DNA of 31,189 nt from an uncultured Oscillospiraceae bacterium (GTDB lineage Bacteria; Bacillota; Clostridia; Oscillospirales; Acutalibacteraceae). Of this stretch, positions 7,452-14,462 are shown piece after piece. Under the pieces are notes generated by a model. That model was not told the origin of the DNA. It saw nothing but the letters and a program-made list of their open reading frames with translations, and made no database searches. How positions within the stretch are numbered: the first letter of the stretch is position 1; every line of letters begins with the position of its first letter. Both the position numbers and the translations under genes were made by a program. The stretch is taken from positions 1-31,189 of the forward strand of contig CAUFXR010000023.1 of the NCBI GenBank assembly GCA_959596515.1. Reading direction: 5' to 3'.

Positions 7452-7916
7452 TTACTGATTGCCCGACCTCTGAGACGCCTTTAAATTCTGCCGGGTTTTT
7501 CTTAACTCCGCCAAATTAGCAGTCATTTGCTCATCGGTGCGTTTCATCAGGTCGTCCACATATTCGTTGGCGGCTCGGCGGATCTCTCTGGCCTTGGTCT
7601 GAGATTGGCTCAAAAGCTCGCTGCCTCTGGCCTGGGCCTGACGTACGATCTCATCCTGATTCACCATGACTCGAGCGCGTTCTTCTGCCACCCGCACCAC
7701 GGTTTCCGCTTCCCGCTTCGCGTCGGCGATAATCTGGGAGCGATCGCTGACAATCGCCTTGGCTTGGCGAATCTCCTGCGGCAAACTGGAACGAATCTTA
7801 TCCACAATTTCCCGGACTCTTTCCGCATCCACCAAAGCCTTTCCTCCGCTTAAAGGCATATTCCACGCGCTGTCAATCATCTCGTCCAATTCATCTAAAA
7901 GGGATGAAACGTTCAT
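7452..7916 (-). CDS. Coiled-coil protein of unknown function downstream of coaD
   Basis: I do not assign a function. The 154-residue product has no signal peptide or membrane helix. It starts MNVSSLLDELDEMIDSAW, then runs as a highly charged, Ala/Glu/Arg-rich helix (about residues 40-140: AKREAETVVRVAEERARV, QARGSELLSQSQTKAREIRR), which resembles DivIVA-like or ATP synthase b-like coiled coils. Proteins of this style follow coaD in other Clostridia as far as I recall. The frame opens at GTG 7925, but AAGGAG lies only 1 nt before that GTG and 10 nt before ATG 7916, so ATG 7916 is chosen. It starts 15 bp after the coaD stop and is followed by a terminator, so it is the last gene of rsmD-coaD-this gene. 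Confidence 0.82.
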   Translation of the reverse strand: MNVSSLLDELDEMIDSAWNMPLSGGKALVDAERVREIVDKIRSSLPQEIRQAKAIVSDRSQIIADAKREAETVVRVAEERARVMVNQDEIVRQAQARGSELLSQSQTKAREIRRAANEYVDDLMKRTDEQMTANLAELRKTRQNLKASQRSGNQ

Positions 7917-7930
7917 TGCTTCCACACTCC

Positions 7931-8410
7931 TTATTTACAAAGTCTCTCCTGGATATCCTTTAAAATACAAGCCGGGACAAAATCAGATATATCCCCGCCA
8001 AACATAGCAATCTGCTTCACAATGCTGGAACTTAAATACATATTCTCCGCTGAGGTAGTCAGAAATACCGTTTCCAGCTCCGGATTCAACTTTTTATTGG
8101 TTAAGGACATTTGAAACTCATACTCAAAATCAGATACCGCCCGCAGTCCCTTTACCAGCACAGTGGCCTTTCGAGTTCTGGCGTAATCCGCCAGCAGGCC
8201 GTCAAAGCCCACAATCTCCAAGCCGTTGATCTCCTTGGTCGCCCGTTTTAAAAGCCCGATCCGTTCTTCCAGGGAAAAACTTGGGTTCTTGGTCGGATTC
8301 ACCAGCACCGCCACAATCACATGATCGAACATTTTCCTAGCCCGGCGGATAATATCCACATGACCTACGGTTACCGGGTCAAAACTGCCGGGGCAAATTG
8401 CTGTTGTCAC
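7931..8410 (-). CDS. coaD: Pantetheine-phosphate adenylyltransferase (CoaD)
   Basis: Transfers AMP from ATP to 4'-phosphopantetheine, giving dephospho-CoA in the penultimate step of CoA synthesis. The 159 residues match the family. The nucleotidyltransferase motif PGSFDPVTVGH (about 8-18), KGLRAVSDFEYEFQM (about 87-101) and the ISSTK-like loop in LSSSIVKQ (about 127-134) are visible. Translation starts at GTG 8410 and shares one base with the rsmD stop (TAGTG), so the two genes are translationally coupled. The pairing rsmD-coaD is common in many bacteria. Confidence 0.97.
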   Translation of the reverse strand: MTTAICPGSFDPVTVGHVDIIRRARKMFDHVIVAVLVNPTKNPSFSLEERIGLLKRATKEINGLEIVGFDGLLADYARTRKATVLVKGLRAVSDFEYEFQMSLTNKKLNPELETVFLTTSAENMYLSSSIVKQIAMFGGDISDFVPACILKDIQERLCK

Positions 8411-8958
8411 TATTTATCCACATCCTTATGTCGGTATAAACTGATGAGAATCTTGCCATGGCGGTAGTCCTTCCGTCTGACAAAATCTCCCGCTTGATCA
8501 GGCAATGCCTCATCTGCCGGGTGCTCACACAAGATCACCCCGCCGGGATTCATCACCGCCGCCGTCTTTTCCAGAGCTTTTTCCAATAAACCTGTCCGGT
8601 AGGGCGGATCTAAAAACGCCAAGTCAAACTTGCCGTTTGGCTGAGAAAGAAAGGCCAATGAATCCATATTAACTATCCTACCCTGCTGACTCAGTCCGGT
8701 TTTTTCCAGGTTATCCCTGACGATTTGAACCGAGTCTTTTCGGGAATCCACAAATACCGCTTCCCGTGCGCCTCGGCTCAGGGCCTCGATGCCCATTTGG
8801 CCAGATCCGGCGAACAGATCTAAAAATCTGCGTCCCTCTATTTGAAATTGAATGATACTGAAAACCGCTTCCTTAATCCGTTCCGGCGTAGGACGAACTT
8901 CCTGCCCTTCCAGAGTTTGAAGCCGTCTGCCCCGGGCAGAGCCTGTGATTACGCGCAT
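8410..8958 (-). CDS. rsmD: 16S rRNA (guanine-966-N2)-methyltransferase RsmD
   Basis: Methylates N2 of G966 of 16S rRNA using S-adenosylmethionine. Visible motifs are MRVITGSARGRRL at the N-terminus, RPTPERIKEAVFSI, the S-adenosylmethionine site FLDLFAGSGQMGIEALSRGA and the catalytic FLDPPYRTG. The frame extends to an ATG at 8988, but ATG 8958 is chosen because family members begin with this MRVI/MRII sequence and AGGAAG lies about 5 nt before it. That gives 182 residues, the usual size. It is the first gene of the operon, behind a promoter at 9062-9091. Confidence 0.95.
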   Translation of the reverse strand: MRVITGSARGRRLQTLEGQEVRPTPERIKEAVFSIIQFQIEGRRFLDLFAGSGQMGIEALSRGAREAVFVDSRKDSVQIVRDNLEKTGLSQQGRIVNMDSLAFLSQPNGKFDLAFLDPPYRTGLLEKALEKTAAVMNPGGVILCEHPADEALPDQAGDFVRRKDYRHGKILISLYRHKDVDK

Positions 8959-9061
8959 AGTCTCTTCCTGACAGGGAAAAATCCCCATATCCCTTTCTTT
9001 GGTTCCTTGGGCTTTGTGGCGATCGCCGCGTCGCCCATCACGCTTTGAATCTATAAATTAT

Positions 9062-9091
9062 ATTATCCCATTATCATAGGGGGCTTGTCAA
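9062..9091 (-). promoter_or_regulatory. Sigma-A promoter for rsmD-coaD
   Basis: TTGACA (9091-9086), an 18-bp spacer and GATAAT (9067-9062) on the minus strand, about 105 bp before rsmD. A 6-bp inverted repeat (CCTCTC 9092-9097 with GAGAGG 9109-9114) lies between it and the uvrC stop and may be a weak uvrC terminator. Confidence 0.75.
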
Positions 9092-9122
9092 CCTCTCCCT
9101 TTGGAAAAGAGAGGAAAACCGT

Positions 9123-11009
9123 TTATTTTTTTTCATTCTCCCCGTTTATTTCCGGTGATTCGCCCTCTGGGGCGGAAGTAGGATGAAAGTAATCGTAAAC
9201 CGCCTGAGCCGCCGGCTGATTCATCGAGGGAGCCTCCTCAAGCTCTTTGAGTTCCGCTTGGGCAATATTCTTAATGGTCTTAAAGGATCGCAGCAACGCT
9301 TTCGCCCTGCTTGGTCCCACGCCCGGGATCGAAGTCAAGCTGGAGGACAACGCCGTCTTTTTCCTGGTTTGTCGGTGGTAGCCGATGGCGAATCGGTGAA
9401 CCTCATCCTGAATCTGGCTCACCAGGGTAAATGCCTGGCGGCTGCTGCTGATGGAGATCTCACCGCCGTCTCTGGCGATGGCCCTGGTTCGGTGCTTGTC
9501 GTCCTTCACCATACCGAACAGGGGAATCTCAAGCCCAAAGGCCTCCAGCACTGGCCGCACCGCCGCCACGTGCCCTTTTCCACCGTCCAGCAGAATCAAA
9601 TCCGGCAGACGGCCGAATCCTTCGCCGGTGTCCTTTTTTTCCAGGTATTCCTGAAGCCGCCGGGAAATCACCTCCTGCATAGAGGCGTAGTCATCCTGTC
9701 CCTCAAAGCCCTTAATTTTAAACTTCCGATAAGCGGATTTTAACGGCCTGCCGTTCTCAAATACCACCATACCCGCTACGTTTCCGCTGCCCGCCAGGTT
9801 GGATATATCGTAGGACTCAATATATTCCGGTGGCTGCGTAAGGCCCAAAAGCCTTCCCAGCTCATCCAGCGCGCCCATTTCCCGGCCGGTCCGTCCCGTT
9901 TGCTGGGCCAACTTTTCTGAGGCGTTTTTCCGGCACATATCCACTAACTGGGCCTGCTCGCCTTTTTGGGGAACCGTAAGTTTCACCGAACGCCCCGCCT
10001 TCTCTGACAGCCATTGACGCAGAGCCTCTTTTCCCTCTACCTCACCGTCCAGGGTCACCTGGGGAGGAACCGTCCTCAGTGCGTAATATTGCTGTAGAAA
10101 CTCTGTCCGCGTGGTTTTCCCATCGGCGATCTCTCCCAGCATAAACTCTTCCTGGTCGCAGAGCCTGCCGCCGGAAAATCGGAACACCACAACGCAGGCG
10201 TGAGCCACCGCGCCGGTTCCCTGCGCCATAGCTACCACATCCTGCTCCCGCACCTTGGTCGCCACCACCTTTTGCTTGGCGGTGATCTTTTTTACGGCGG
10301 CGATTCGATCCCGGATCCGGGCGGCCCGCTCAAATTCCAGGTTTTCCGCCGCCTCATTCATCTGCTGGGTCATATCCTTCACCGACGCCACAGAGCCGCC
10401 TTTTAAAAACTCCAAAGCCTCGTCTACGTAGCTTTCATATTCTTTCTCGCTGAGCTTGCCCCGGCAGGGAGCGCAGCATTGCTTGATAAAATAATTTAAG
10501 CACGGTCTTCCCCTCCCGATCTCCTGGGGAAATTTCCGTGAACAGGAAGGAAGCTTGAAAATCTTTCTCGCCTCGTCCACGCTTTGCTTGACAGAAAAAG
10601 AACTGGTGTAGGGTCCGATATACTCTGCCCCATCGTTTAGCTTCTGCTTCGCCTCAAAAATCCTGCGGTACGGTTTGGGGGTGACCTTAATATAATGATA
10701 TCCCTTGTCGTCCTTTAGAAGAATGTTGTATTTAGGCGCATGCTGCTTGATCAGACTGCATTCCAGCACCAAAGCTTCGAACTCGCTGTCCGTTAAAATA
10801 TAATCGAAATGGTCCACCTGGGAAACCATTTTCCGTACCTTGGGAGGATGGTTCCTCGGGGAACCGAAATACTGACTCACCCGGTTTTTCAACGCCTTCG
10901 CTTTCCCAATATAAATAATCTCATTGGAAGCGCTTTTCATCAGGTAAACACCTGGGGTTGCCGGCAACGCCATCGCCCTGGCCCTCAGTGCTTTCAGCTT
11001 TTCGTCCAT
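9123..11009 (-). CDS. uvrC: Excinuclease ABC subunit C (UvrC)
   Basis: Makes the dual incisions of nucleotide excision repair with UvrA and UvrB. Domains in order: GIY-YIG nuclease (about 15-95, GVYLMKSASNEIIYIGKAK), a cysteine-rich segment that matches the iron-sulfur site of UvrC (SCSRKF, PCLNYFIKQCCAPC, about 155-185), a UVR motif (about 200-235), an RNase H-like endonuclease (about 395-555, ESYDISNLAGSGNVAGMVVF, LILLDGGKGH) and helix-hairpin-helix motifs (about 565-610, SIPGVGPSRAKALL). The 628 residues are full length, with a charged Glu-rich tail. It stands alone between a long non-coding upstream region and the rsmD promoter. No clear promoter was seen. Confidence 0.98.
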   Translation of the reverse strand: MDEKLKALRARAMALPATPGVYLMKSASNEIIYIGKAKALKNRVSQYFGSPRNHPPKVRKMVSQVDHFDYILTDSEFEALVLECSLIKQHAPKYNILLKDDKGYHYIKVTPKPYRRIFEAKQKLNDGAEYIGPYTSSFSVKQSVDEARKIFKLPSCSRKFPQEIGRGRPCLNYFIKQCCAPCRGKLSEKEYESYVDEALEFLKGGSVASVKDMTQQMNEAAENLEFERAARIRDRIAAVKKITAKQKVVATKVREQDVVAMAQGTGAVAHACVVVFRFSGGRLCDQEEFMLGEIADGKTTRTEFLQQYYALRTVPPQVTLDGEVEGKEALRQWLSEKAGRSVKLTVPQKGEQAQLVDMCRKNASEKLAQQTGRTGREMGALDELGRLLGLTQPPEYIESYDISNLAGSGNVAGMVVFENGRPLKSAYRKFKIKGFEGQDDYASMQEVISRRLQEYLEKKDTGEGFGRLPDLILLDGGKGHVAAVRPVLEAFGLEIPLFGMVKDDKHRTRAIARDGGEISISSSRQAFTLVSQIQDEVHRFAIGYHRQTRKKTALSSSLTSIPGVGPSRAKALLRSFKTIKNIAQAELKELEEAPSMNQPAAQAVYDYFHPTSAPEGESPEINGENEKK

Positions 11010-11366
11010 TTTCCGCTTCCCTTCCTTTCTATCCCGCTTATGCTTATCAAAGCACAGGTTTTATAAAAAATCAAGTGCCATGTCTTCTCAGGGCCCTGTT
11101 CATACAGTTCTCGCCAGGAAATCCTTCGGCTCTTCTGAGGCTTTGATATTTCCAGCCTTCCGAACAAACTTACCAAGCCATAGACTTTCCAACCCAGTCT
11201 CTATTCCTGGTTAGAATTGCTGCCAGTATTCACGTCTTAAAAGATTTTCCGTTTGTTTCCTTTTCTATTTCGGCAAGCCTACCGAAATCGCAACCAGGGA
11301 ATTTTTCCGTTGGACAGCGCCTTGTCCCTTCCGCTCTCAGAAGACGGCGTCCCAATTTTTTCGGAT

Positions 11367-11412
11367 CCGTAGCCCTGAAGTCCGTGCCCTGAAAAGCCCG
11401 TGCCCTGAAGCT
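11367..11412. repeat. Three tandem copies of a 15-16-bp repeat
   Basis: Copies begin at 11367 (CCGTAGCCCTGAAGT), 11382 (CCGTGCCCTGAAAAGC) and 11398 (CCGTGCCCTGAAGCT). They share CCGT-GCCCTGAA. No function is assigned. Confidence 0.7.
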
Positions 11413-11604
11413 CGTAAGGCCCATAGAAAAAGCTGGCTAGCGTCCTGGGAGAGGCGCTGGAAGCCTACCGCTTATTGTGTTTGGCCCAAACCCGCGAACA
11501 GGCGTCTAACACGTGACATCCGATGTTTTGTCACGGTACGATACCATGTCGCTTTTCCCTTTCTTGGGTACGTAAGATCTCAGAGGGGATACTCTTCCGC
11601 GGTG

Positions 11605-11767
11605 TTACCAAAAATCACCATTCTTTGTTGCCTCGTCAGGAATCCATCTCCCTATCCCCTTACCAAGAATCTTTATTTCCTGTGACCTTATCAGGGTTCC
11701 CCATCCGATTATTTTACCGGGACAGTTATTTTTGGGGGCTTTCCCGGGAATCTTCATTTTGGGAAAA
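11605..11767. repeat. Degenerate tandem array of about six 27-bp units
   Basis: Unit starts at 11605, 11633, 11660, 11688, 11714 and 11741 give spacings of 28, 27, 28, 26 and 27 bp. The shared start is close to TTACCRGGAATCYT followed by a T/C-rich half. The copies at 11660 and 11741 agree at about 16 of the first 23 positions. The period is nine codons, so both strands show long open frames by chance. No ribosome site supports translation. Confidence 0.65.
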
Positions 11768-11781
11768 CAGCAAAAAATGAA

Positions 11782-11807
11782 AAAGCACCGCCTTCTGGCG
11801 GTGCTTT
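11782..11807 (-). terminator. Rho-independent terminator of ptsH
   Basis: An 11-bp perfect stem, AAAGCACCGCC (11782-11792) with GGCGGTGCTTT (11797-11807) and a 4-nt loop. On the minus strand it is followed by TTCATTTTTT. It starts 14 bp after the ptsH stop. Confidence 0.9.
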
Positions 11808-11821
11808 CAAGTCACTTTCAA

Positions 11822-12085
11822 TTACTCCGCGAAACCGGACTGTACCAGCTTAACCAAGCTCTCCACTGCGTTTTCCTCATCGGTACCATCGGCGATAATC
11901 CGAATGGTGGTACCGCCTACGATTCCCAGAGACAAAACGCCCAGAAGGCTCTTCGCGTTGACTCTTCTTTCCTCTTTCTCCACCCAGATAGAAGACTTGA
12001 ACTCATTAGCCTTTTGAATAAAGAAAGTAGCCGGACGAGCATGAAGTCCTACCTGATTCTGGACCATAACATCTTTTACAAACAT
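11822..12085 (-). CDS. ptsH: Phosphocarrier protein HPr
   Basis: The histidine phosphocarrier of the sugar phosphotransferase system, which passes phosphate from enzyme I to the sugar-specific EIIA proteins. The 87 residues are typical. The active-site loop GLHARPA (about 13-19) contains the phosphorylated histidine, and NAKSLLGVLSLGI (about 43-55) contains the regulatory serine phosphorylated by HPr kinase in Gram-positive bacteria. Having the active histidine argues against Crh. AGGAG lies 9 nt before the ATG. The gene is monocistronic with its own promoter and terminator. ptsI (enzyme I) is not adjacent, which is common in Clostridia. Confidence 0.97.
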   Translation of the reverse strand: MFVKDVMVQNQVGLHARPATFFIQKANEFKSSIWVEKEERRVNAKSLLGVLSLGIVGGTTIRIIADGTDEENAVESLVKLVQSGFAE

Positions 12086-12169
12086 TTTAATCCACTCCTA
12101 CCTAAAAACTGAAAATCATCATTTACGCCAACTCATCTATGGTCGTACCATCTCATTCGGAATGATTGT

Positions 12170-12197
12170 ATTATAACACAAATTGCCACCGCGTCAA
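12170..12197 (-). promoter_or_regulatory. Sigma-A promoter of ptsH
   Basis: TTGACG (12197-12192), a 16-bp spacer and a perfect TATAAT (12175-12170) on the minus strand, about 85 bp before the ptsH start. Confidence 0.82.
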
Positions 12198-12578
12198 TGC
12201 GGACAAGCATTTTTTGGCTTACTGAACGATTCCGGAGAAGCCGTTTCCCGCCCATATTGTGCATATTAACGTAATTGTTGAAAATTTTTGTAACTTTTGT
12301 ATGCCAACCAATTTTATTCCGAGATTTAAAATGTATATTTATTCTTTAACAGGAATATATATAACTTAAAATTATTTTTTCCCGATAGATTAAGCTTTCA
12401 TAAAAAATAATTCAGTGGAACCCCTAGTATTTTTTGAGGGATTAGAATTTTGTTTGTGATTTTTTCCCAACAAAAAAATGGTATTTTCTTCCACGAACGA
12501 ATAATTATTCTGTTAATTTCCGCCAAAGCGGACAGGCACAAAGGTATTATGGCCAGTTATCTTAAAAGATATACAGAG
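12198..12578. other. AT-rich intergenic stretch between trmD and the ptsH promoter
   Basis: About 380 bp, clearly more AT-rich than its neighbours, with no supported gene. rplS, which often follows trmD, is not here. It holds a weak stem (AACCCCT 12419-12425 with AGGGATT 12437-12443) and a small CCGC-CAAA-GCGG hairpin near 12520. Neither is a convincing terminator. Confidence 0.5.
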
Positions 12579-13316
12579 TCAGTTTTCATTCCCGAGAGCT
12601 TCTTCCAAAAGAGCTTGTTCTTCTTTTGTGAAAATTGTTCCTTTCAGCATTTCAGGGCGCTTTTTCGCGGTATGGAGCAGCGCTTGTTGGTGACGCCATT
12701 TTTCAATATTACCGTGATGGCCGCTGAGCAATACCTCTGGCACCTGTTTCCCCCGCCAAACCGCCGGTTTGGTATAATGGGGATATTCCAAAAGGCCGTT
12801 GAAATGACTTTCTTCCTCAAAGCATTCGTCGCTGGAAAGCACGCCGGGTACCATACGGCTGACCACATCCGCCAGCACCAGGGCAGGCAGCTCGCCGCCG
12901 GTGAGCACATAGTCGCCGATAGAGATCTCCTCATCCACGTATTCCTCCAGCACCCGTTCATCCACACCCTCGTAGTGGCCGCACAAAATCGCCAGATTAT
13001 CGTACTGGGCCAATTCTCTGGCCCGATTTTGGGTCAGGGTTTTCCCCTGTGGCGACATATAAATCAGGTGGGGCCGACGCCCGGCTAATTCGCAGACATG
13101 CTCAAAACAGTCCGCGATAGGCTCGGCCATCAGGAGCATTCCCATGCCGCCTCCATACGGGGTATCGTCTACCCGGTTATGCTTATCATATGTGTATTCC
13201 CGCAATTGGTGACAATAAATCTCGATAGCGCCTTTTTTTCGGGCACGTCCCACAATGCTTTCCCCCATAACCGCTTCGCAAAGCTCAGGAAACAGGGTAA
13301 TGATATCAATCCTCAT
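12579..13316 (-). CDS. trmD: tRNA (guanine-37-N1)-methyltransferase TrmD
   Basis: Makes m1G37 next to the anticodon of several tRNAs, preventing +1 frameshifting. It is a trefoil-knot (SPOUT) enzyme. Visible are MRIDIITLFPELCEAV at the N-terminus, YDKHNRVDDTPYGGGMGML (about 46-64), the knot region CGHYEGVDERVLEEYVDEEI (about 111-130), SIGDYVLTGGELPALVL (about 131-147) and YTKPAVWRGKQVPEVLLSGHH. The frame extends to TTG 13322, but ATG 13316 gives the standard MRIDI start. It overlaps the end of rimM by 11 nt, indicating coupled translation. It is the last gene of the ylxM-ffh operon. Confidence 0.97.
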   Translation of the reverse strand: MRIDIITLFPELCEAVMGESIVGRARKKGAIEIYCHQLREYTYDKHNRVDDTPYGGGMGMLLMAEPIADCFEHVCELAGRRPHLIYMSPQGKTLTQNRARELAQYDNLAILCGHYEGVDERVLEEYVDEEISIGDYVLTGGELPALVLADVVSRMVPGVLSSDECFEEESHFNGLLEYPHYTKPAVWRGKQVPEVLLSGHHGNIEKWRHQQALLHTAKKRPEMLKGTIFTKEEQALLEEALGNEN

Positions 13317-13821
13317 GGTCAAAAATCCCTTCTATGGGCCGAATCCGCATCCATCCGTCATTTAGCCTAATCTCGATGACGATCATGGGAATGGCTGGCA
13401 GCAGATATGTTTTTCCATCGTCTCCAGTGATCTCGTAAACATCATTAGCACCGGTTTTCAGCACATCGGTAACGGTGCCATAAATTTTTCCGTTGTCTGC
13501 GTCTATCGCTTTGATTCCTAACAGGTCCTGGATAAAATACCGGCCCGGTTCCAGCTTAAAATCCTGGCGGCTGGCGTACAAAACACGGTTTCTCAATTGA
13601 TCCGCCTGTTCAATGGAGTCTATGCCCTCCAGTTTTAGAATCGCCATTCTCTTCTGAGTGCGGGCGGAGACTACCTTCAGCTCCTGTTTTCCTTCCTCAA
13701 AATACAGCTTTTTCAGCCGGCACAGAGCTTCGGCGCTGTCGCACCAGGGATCTACCCGAACTTCTCCCCGCAGACCCTGGGTTCCCGTTATTTTTCCTGC
13801 TTCCAGATATGGCTTCAGCAT
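13306..13821 (-). CDS. rimM: 16S rRNA-processing protein RimM
   Basis: A 30S maturation factor that binds ribosomal protein S19 and helps form the 3' domain of 16S rRNA. The 171 residues hold an N-terminal RimM beta barrel (about 5-90, GKITGTQGLRGEVRVDPW) and a C-terminal PRC barrel (about 95-168, YFIQDLLGIKAIDADNGKIY, LLPAIPMIVIEI). It overlaps the trmD start by 11 nt. It lies 75 bp after khpA, and that gap holds a perfect 16-bp hairpin. B. subtilis has ylqD in this place; no such gene is present here. Confidence 0.96.
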   Translation of the reverse strand: MLKPYLEAGKITGTQGLRGEVRVDPWCDSAEALCRLKKLYFEEGKQELKVVSARTQKRMAILKLEGIDSIEQADQLRNRVLYASRQDFKLEPGRYFIQDLLGIKAIDADNGKIYGTVTDVLKTGANDVYEITGDDGKTYLLPAIPMIVIEIRLNDGWMRIRPIEGIFDHED

Positions 13822-13857
13822 CTATCCACAATCCTTTCCTAAATTTCCCGAAGGGTA

Positions 13858-13893
13858 AAAGAGAAGGACGTATCCACATACGTCCTTCTCTTT
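13858..13893 (-). terminator. Perfect 16-bp hairpin between khpA and rimM
   Basis: AAAGAGAAGGACGTAT (13858-13873) and ATACGTCCTTCTCTTT (13878-13893) are perfect complements around a CCAC loop. It starts 3 bp after the khpA stop. On the minus strand the stem ends CTTTT, then ACCC, so it could terminate part of the transcripts, lowering rimM-trmD relative to rpsP-khpA, or protect the upstream mRNA end. Confidence 0.7.
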
Positions 13894-13896
13894 GGT

Positions 13897-14130
13897 TTAG
13901 TCAATCTCGACAGAAACCCTGCAGTTGTTTTTCGTAGCCGCGGCGCGCATAACCAGACGGATCGCCTTGGCGATGCGTCCCTGCTTGCCGATAACCCTTC
14001 CCATATCATTTTCAGCCACATGGAGATGGTATACAATGGTGCCGTCCTCCGCAGGCTCGTCGGTATCCACGCGAACCTCGTCCGGCTGTTCCACCAGGCC
14101 ACGAGCAATGCTAATCAGCAGCTCTTCCAA
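13897..14130 (-). CDS. khpA: KH-domain RNA-binding protein KhpA (YlqC family)
   Basis: A small RNA-binding protein which in Gram-positive cocci pairs with KhpB/EloR and influences cell elongation and translation. The 77 residues are nearly a single KH domain. The GxxG loop is seen in GRVIGKQGRIAKAIRLVMRA (about 44-63), after an acidic stretch VDTDEPAEDGT. It lies between rpsP and rimM, the conserved position for this family, 17 bp after rpsP. Confidence 0.95.
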   Translation of the reverse strand: MEELLISIARGLVEQPDEVRVDTDEPAEDGTIVYHLHVAENDMGRVIGKQGRIAKAIRLVMRAAATKNNCRVSVEID

Positions 14131-14147
14131 ATCTCACACCTCCGAGA

Positions 14148-14390
14148 TCAAAGTACTTCGTTCTTCTTGAACAGAGCCTTTACGGTGTCGGTAGGCTGAG
14201 CGCCGTTGGCGATCCATTTCTTTGCCTTCTCCGCGTCAACCTTTACCTCCGCAGGCTCTACCATGGGATTATAAATGCCGATTTCCTCGATGAAACGGCC
14301 ATCCCGGGGATATCTGGAATCCGCCACCACAATGCGATAGTAAGGAGCCTTTTTGGCGCCCATTCGGCGAAGTCTGATCTTTACTGCCAT
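14148..14390 (-). CDS. rpsP: 30S ribosomal protein S16
   Basis: A primary assembly protein of the 30S 5' domain. The 80 residues begin with the S16 signature VKIRLRRMGAKKAPYYRIVV, followed by DSRYPRDGRFIEEIGIYNP, and end at the short Gram-positive length. The ATG is preceded by a strong GGAGGTG ribosome site at 7 nt. The 72-bp ffh-rpsP gap holds 7-bp inverted arms (ACCAAAG 14427-14433 and CTTTGGT 14446-14452), which may be a leader hairpin. Confidence 0.98.
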   Translation of the reverse strand: MAVKIRLRRMGAKKAPYYRIVVADSRYPRDGRFIEEIGIYNPMVEPAEVKVDAEKAKKWIANGAQPTDTVKALFKKNEVL

Positions 14391-14462
14391 CTTGATTCAC
14401 CTCCACAAACAATCTAAATCTATTCCACCAAAGTTTATTGTTACCCTTTGGTTGAAAACCGG

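Larger units (their letters stand above)
11010..11781. other. Long intergenic stretch upstream of uvrC, no supported gene
   Basis: About 770 bp without a gene I can support. Short frames exist on both strands, for example minus 11230-11424 and plus 11523-11780, but none has a ribosome site or a family motif. The stretch holds a degenerate 27-bp tandem array (11605-11767), a threefold 15-16-bp repeat (11367-11412) and a hairpin with ATTTCGG/CCGAAAT arms around 11267-11288. No T-box, riboswitch, tmRNA or RNase P signature was recognised. Confidence 0.6.

Noticed and set aside
11230..11424. Minus-strand open frame of 64 codons upstream of uvrC
   Set aside because: No ribosome site and no family motif, low-complexity basic composition, and it crosses the 15-bp repeats.
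11580..11625. T-box-like string on the minus strand (GGTAACACCGCGG)
   Set aside because: It lacks the rest of the T-box motif, a specifier loop and a following terminator, and the downstream gene uvrC is not an expected T-box target.
11523..11780. Plus-strand open frame of 85 codons with 9-residue pseudo-repeats
   Set aside because: It is produced by the 27-bp repeat period, has no ribosome site, and runs into the ptsH terminator region. The opposite strand shows a similar frame.
12512..12535. Shared 12-mer CCGCCAAAGCGG here and at 7158-7169
   Set aside because: The surrounding sequence is not similar, so it is probably a chance match of a short self-complementary string.
12450..13088. Long plus-strand open frame of 212 codons
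   Set aside because: It is an antisense shadow of trmD, which has full family support.
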